Below, piece after piece: positions 15,985 through 17,796 of a stretch of DNA of 17,796 bases (within the stretch, counting starts at the first letter, position 1; each line of letters begins with the position of its first letter). The notes under the pieces are model-generated. The model made no database searches. It was not told where the DNA came from and was given only the letters and a program-made list of their open reading frames with translations. A program made the translations under genes and the position numbers. The stretch comes from Ruminococcus sp. (lineage in GTDB: Bacteria > Bacillota > Clostridia > Oscillospirales > Acutalibacteraceae), in the NCBI GenBank assembly GCA_004556705.1, contig SFGA01000041.1:1-17796 (forward strand). The letters run 5' to 3'.

Positions 15985-17412
15985 TTATCTGTCCTCGTAA
16001 ATCAAGTCCTCTTCGTCGGTGCTTTCCGCCGTAACTTGATTTAACTGAATATCGTTTTCAAGGGATTTAACGCTTTCCGTTTTGTTCACCTGCTCAACAA
16101 TCGCAAGCATAAGAATAATAAGGAACAGATACGGCAGCGGACAGAAAATGCCGGGGTTTACAAGCGACATCATTTCAAGTCCAACATAAGATACAAGAAC
16201 CGTGACGCTGAATATAGTTTTCTTTTTAAGAAGAATAACAAACCTCTCGAAAAGCTGATTTACATAGGCGATTATTCCGACAACGCCGAGGCTTCCCATA
16301 ATCTGAAGCGGCTCGCAATGATACCAACAAAGTGCAAACTTCGCCGACGGGTGTATGTCTCTGTTGCCCATATAGGCAAGACCTGTTCCGAATATCGGAT
16401 TGTTGTTAAAGTCCTGGAACGCTCTTTCAAATAATTGAAGTCTTACTTCCTTTTCGGCGCCCGATATACCCATTATAAGTCTATCGAACGTCGCACCGAA
16501 GAAGCCGTAAAAATCTTCAAAGAACAGCGCAATCGCAAGCACGATACCCAAGCCGATCGAAATAAAGGTCCAACGGTGACGCTTGTCAAGACCTATGAGA
16601 ATACTCATTGTCATCAGCAATTCAATTCCGCCGAATACAAGACCGCCTCTTGAGCCTGCAAGCAATATACAGCAATAGAAAAGCAGCGCAAGGAAAATGT
16701 AGGACGGCCGCTTGATCGCCTTGAACGCAACAAACGGCATTGCAAGCATTAAATATGTGGAAATGTTATTTCTCCACTGCATATAAATAATGCCCTTAGT
16801 CTGCATAACTTCGGGAATGTTCGCAAGATAGAACTCAATAATCATATATACTGCGAAAAGTCCCATATAAATCATTGTGTCGGACAGCTTATCTTTTAAC
16901 GAATATGTACGCTCCGTGTTGAGATATGTGCATAAGAGAACGTAAATGAAAAGCATACCGAAGCCCAAGCCGAATACATAATAAAAGGAAACAAGGCTGA
17001 AATATGCTTCCTTCGAAATAAAACCGCAGCCGCCGAGCGTTACCGCAGCCGAAACGAACAACATTGACTTGAAGGCGGAGCCGATTACGATTTTTCTTTT
17101 ATAATATATAAAGTGAAAAATCAGCGCCGAAACGACGGGAGCTGCAAACCATAAAAGCTTTATGAATATGTTGTAGGAGTCATAGAGCTTAATTACCGTC
17201 TCGCAAAGCAGCAAAAACGGCAGCGTGGTCGGCATAAGGTCGTCGCACACAACAAGCAAGAATGATATTATAAGAATAAAAATAAGAACGCCGATAACCT
17301 CTATCTTAAATAACGTTATCAGGCAGGCAATCGCAAAAACGATGAGCATAAACTTTTCCGTATTGAAAAAGTCACGCATTTTGCGTATTGCGGAATTATC
17401 ATTCGAAAGCAT
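15985..17412 (-). CDS. O-antigen ligase/polymerase-like polytopic membrane protein
   Basis: A 475-residue protein with about ten or more hydrophobic segments and a polar, acidic C-terminal tail (about 443-475). Features of the Wzy/O-antigen ligase superfamily are visible: MQWRNNISTYLMLAMPF (211-227), LAGSRGGLVFGG (251-262), the large loop block RLQLFERAFQDFNNNPIFGT (324-343), and H366-x-x-PLQIMGSLGVVGI. Such enzymes join or polymerise lipid-linked glycans outside the membrane. In a Gram-positive the acceptor would be a capsule, wall polysaccharide or glycoprotein, not lipopolysaccharide; this is inference. A weak AAGAAGGG precedes the ATG, and a good promoter lies upstream. No glycosyltransferase or flippase gene is beside it, so its pathway cannot be read from context. 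It converges on rpoD and diverges from the presumed rRNA promoter. Confidence 0.8.
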   Translation of the reverse strand: MLSNDNSAIRKMRDFFNTEKFMLIVFAIACLITLFKIEVIGVLIFILIISFLLVVCDDLMPTTLPFLLLCETVIKLYDSYNIFIKLLWFAAPVVSALIFHFIYYKRKIVIGSAFKSMLFVSAAVTLGGCGFISKEAYFSLVSFYYVFGLGFGMLFIYVLLCTYLNTERTYSLKDKLSDTMIYMGLFAVYMIIEFYLANIPEVMQTKGIIYMQWRNNISTYLMLAMPFVAFKAIKRPSYIFLALLFYCCILLAGSRGGLVFGGIELLMTMSILIGLDKRHRWTFISIGLGIVLAIALFFEDFYGFFGATFDRLIMGISGAEKEVRLQLFERAFQDFNNNPIFGTGLAYMGNRDIHPSAKFALCWYHCEPLQIMGSLGVVGIIAYVNQLFERFVILLKKKTIFSVTVLVSYVGLEMMSLVNPGIFCPLPYLFLIILMLAIVEQVNKTESVKSLENDIQLNQVTAESTDEEDLIYEDR

Positions 17413-17448
17413 AAAAACTGCCCTTCTTAAAATCTTTTATTTTTGTAT

Positions 17449-17477
17449 ATTATAATACTAAATATAGCAATTTTCAA
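17449..17477 (-). promoter_or_regulatory. Promoter of the O-antigen ligase-like gene
   Basis: On the minus strand TTGAAA (17477-17472) and a perfect TATAAT (17454-17449) are 17 bp apart. Transcription would start near 17442, about 30 bases before the ATG at 17412. Confidence 0.75.
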
Positions 17478-17510
17478 TACGCTTGTCAAAAATAGGCCTT
17501 TGAAGGGAAA

Positions 17511-17553
17511 ATGTATATATAAAAAACGGGTAAACTTGCAAGTTTTTATACAT
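17511..17553. repeat. Nested inverted repeats between divergent promoters
   Basis: ATGTATA (17511-17517) is the reverse complement of TATACAT (17547-17553), and inside lies the perfect 14-bp palindrome AAACTTGCAAGTTT (17532-17545). It sits between the minus-strand promoter and the rRNA-type promoter, outside both predicted transcripts. It may be a protein-binding site; a terminator is less likely because the stem is A/T-rich. Confidence 0.45.
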
Positions 17554-17589
17554 AAAAGCCAAAGCAAAAGCGAACACCCGGAAGCGTTT

Positions 17590-17649
17590 ATAAAAAGGTG
17601 ATATTTTTTGAAAATAAGTGTTGACATTTGTCGCTCGTTTTGTTATTAT
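17590..17649 (+). promoter_or_regulatory. Strong promoter with A/T-rich upstream region, probably of an rRNA operon
   Basis: A consensus TTGACA (17621-17626) is followed after 17 bp by TATTAT (17644-17649). The 30 bases before the -35 are rich in A and T runs, as in UP elements of rRNA promoters. Transcription would start near 17656. Confidence 0.8.
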
Positions 17650-17655
17650 ATTCAA

Positions 17656-17796
17656 GCGCTAAGGCGAGAGGGCAAAACCGAAACGCTGAAACAGAGCGCA
17701 CCGGACCTTGAAAATTAAACAACGACTTAAGAAAAAGGAAACCCTGAAATTCCTTGAAAGAGGAATAGAAGAAGTACTACTTAGTACAAACAGTAA
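17656..17796 (+). other. Leader of a presumed rRNA operon, 16S gene beyond the window
   Basis: This stretch lacks a coding frame but contains GACCTTGAAAATTAAACAAC (17704-17723), which resembles the boxA-like antitermination element of Firmicutes rRNA leaders. Two small hairpins follow: ATTCCT/AGGAAT (17749-17766) and GTACTA/TAGTAC (17774-17787). The 16S 5' end is not reached. The rRNA identity is inferred from promoter strength and leader sequence only. Confidence 0.65.

Noticed and set aside
1..17796. CRISPR array, tRNA, prophage or defence system
   Set aside because: No regularly spaced repeats, no tRNA-like cloverleaf with T-loop signature, and no phage or defence proteins were found; apart from the left edge the genes are ordinary chromosomal ones.

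Overview
The window looks like chromosomal DNA from a Gram-positive gut-type clostridium (Clostridia, probably Oscillospirales/Ruminococcus-like; inference). The reasons are moderate G+C, strong AGGAGG-type ribosome binding sites, AddAB instead of RecBCD, a short SigA-type primary sigma factor, and the order dGTPase-like / dnaG / rpoD common in Clostridia. I cannot name the species from the sequence.

Layout. Bases 1-223 hold a perfect 32-bp palindrome, a probable terminal inverted repeat of an IS3-type element, and the orphan C-terminal end of an unrecognised reading frame. Next come a TetR regulator (352-942) and a PutP-type sodium/solute symporter (1123-2670), each with its own promoter and a terminator hairpin. 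A GH27 alpha-galactosidase-like enzyme (2818-4113) has a near-consensus promoter and is followed after 16 bp by addB, which overlaps addA by 8 bp, so sugar hydrolase and double-strand-break repair nuclease appear to share one transcript. Ribosomal protein L31 (rpmE) has its own promoter and terminator. Then come a YigZ/IMPACT-family gene and a macromolecular-synthesis cluster: an HD-domain dGTPase-like gene, DNA primase (dnaG) and primary sigma factor (rpoD), ending in a strong and probably bidirectional terminator. Converging on it from the minus strand is a polytopic O-antigen-ligase/polymerase-like membrane protein with its own promoter. The last ~180 bases carry a strong TTGACA-N17-TATTAT promoter and a leader with a boxA-like element, most likely the start of a ribosomal RNA operon whose 16S gene lies just beyond the window.

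How it works together. Most of the window is housekeeping: DNA repair (AddAB), replication initiation (DnaG), transcription (RpoD), translation (L31, presumed rRNA), plus solute uptake and intracellular galactoside cleavage.

The most notable anomaly is in the dGTPase-like gene. The frame is intact, but the segment that in this family reads HDLGHTPFGHAGE, holding the catalytic HD pair, is absent at a clean in-frame junction of about 14 residues (42 bp). The first metal-binding His and the final Asp remain, so the product should be catalytically dead while translation and the downstream dnaG-rpoD genes are spared. A second, weaker anomaly is AddB, whose N-terminal P-loop has lost its glycines although its nuclease and iron-sulfur residues are intact. 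I see no CRISPR array, tRNA, prophage or defence island.
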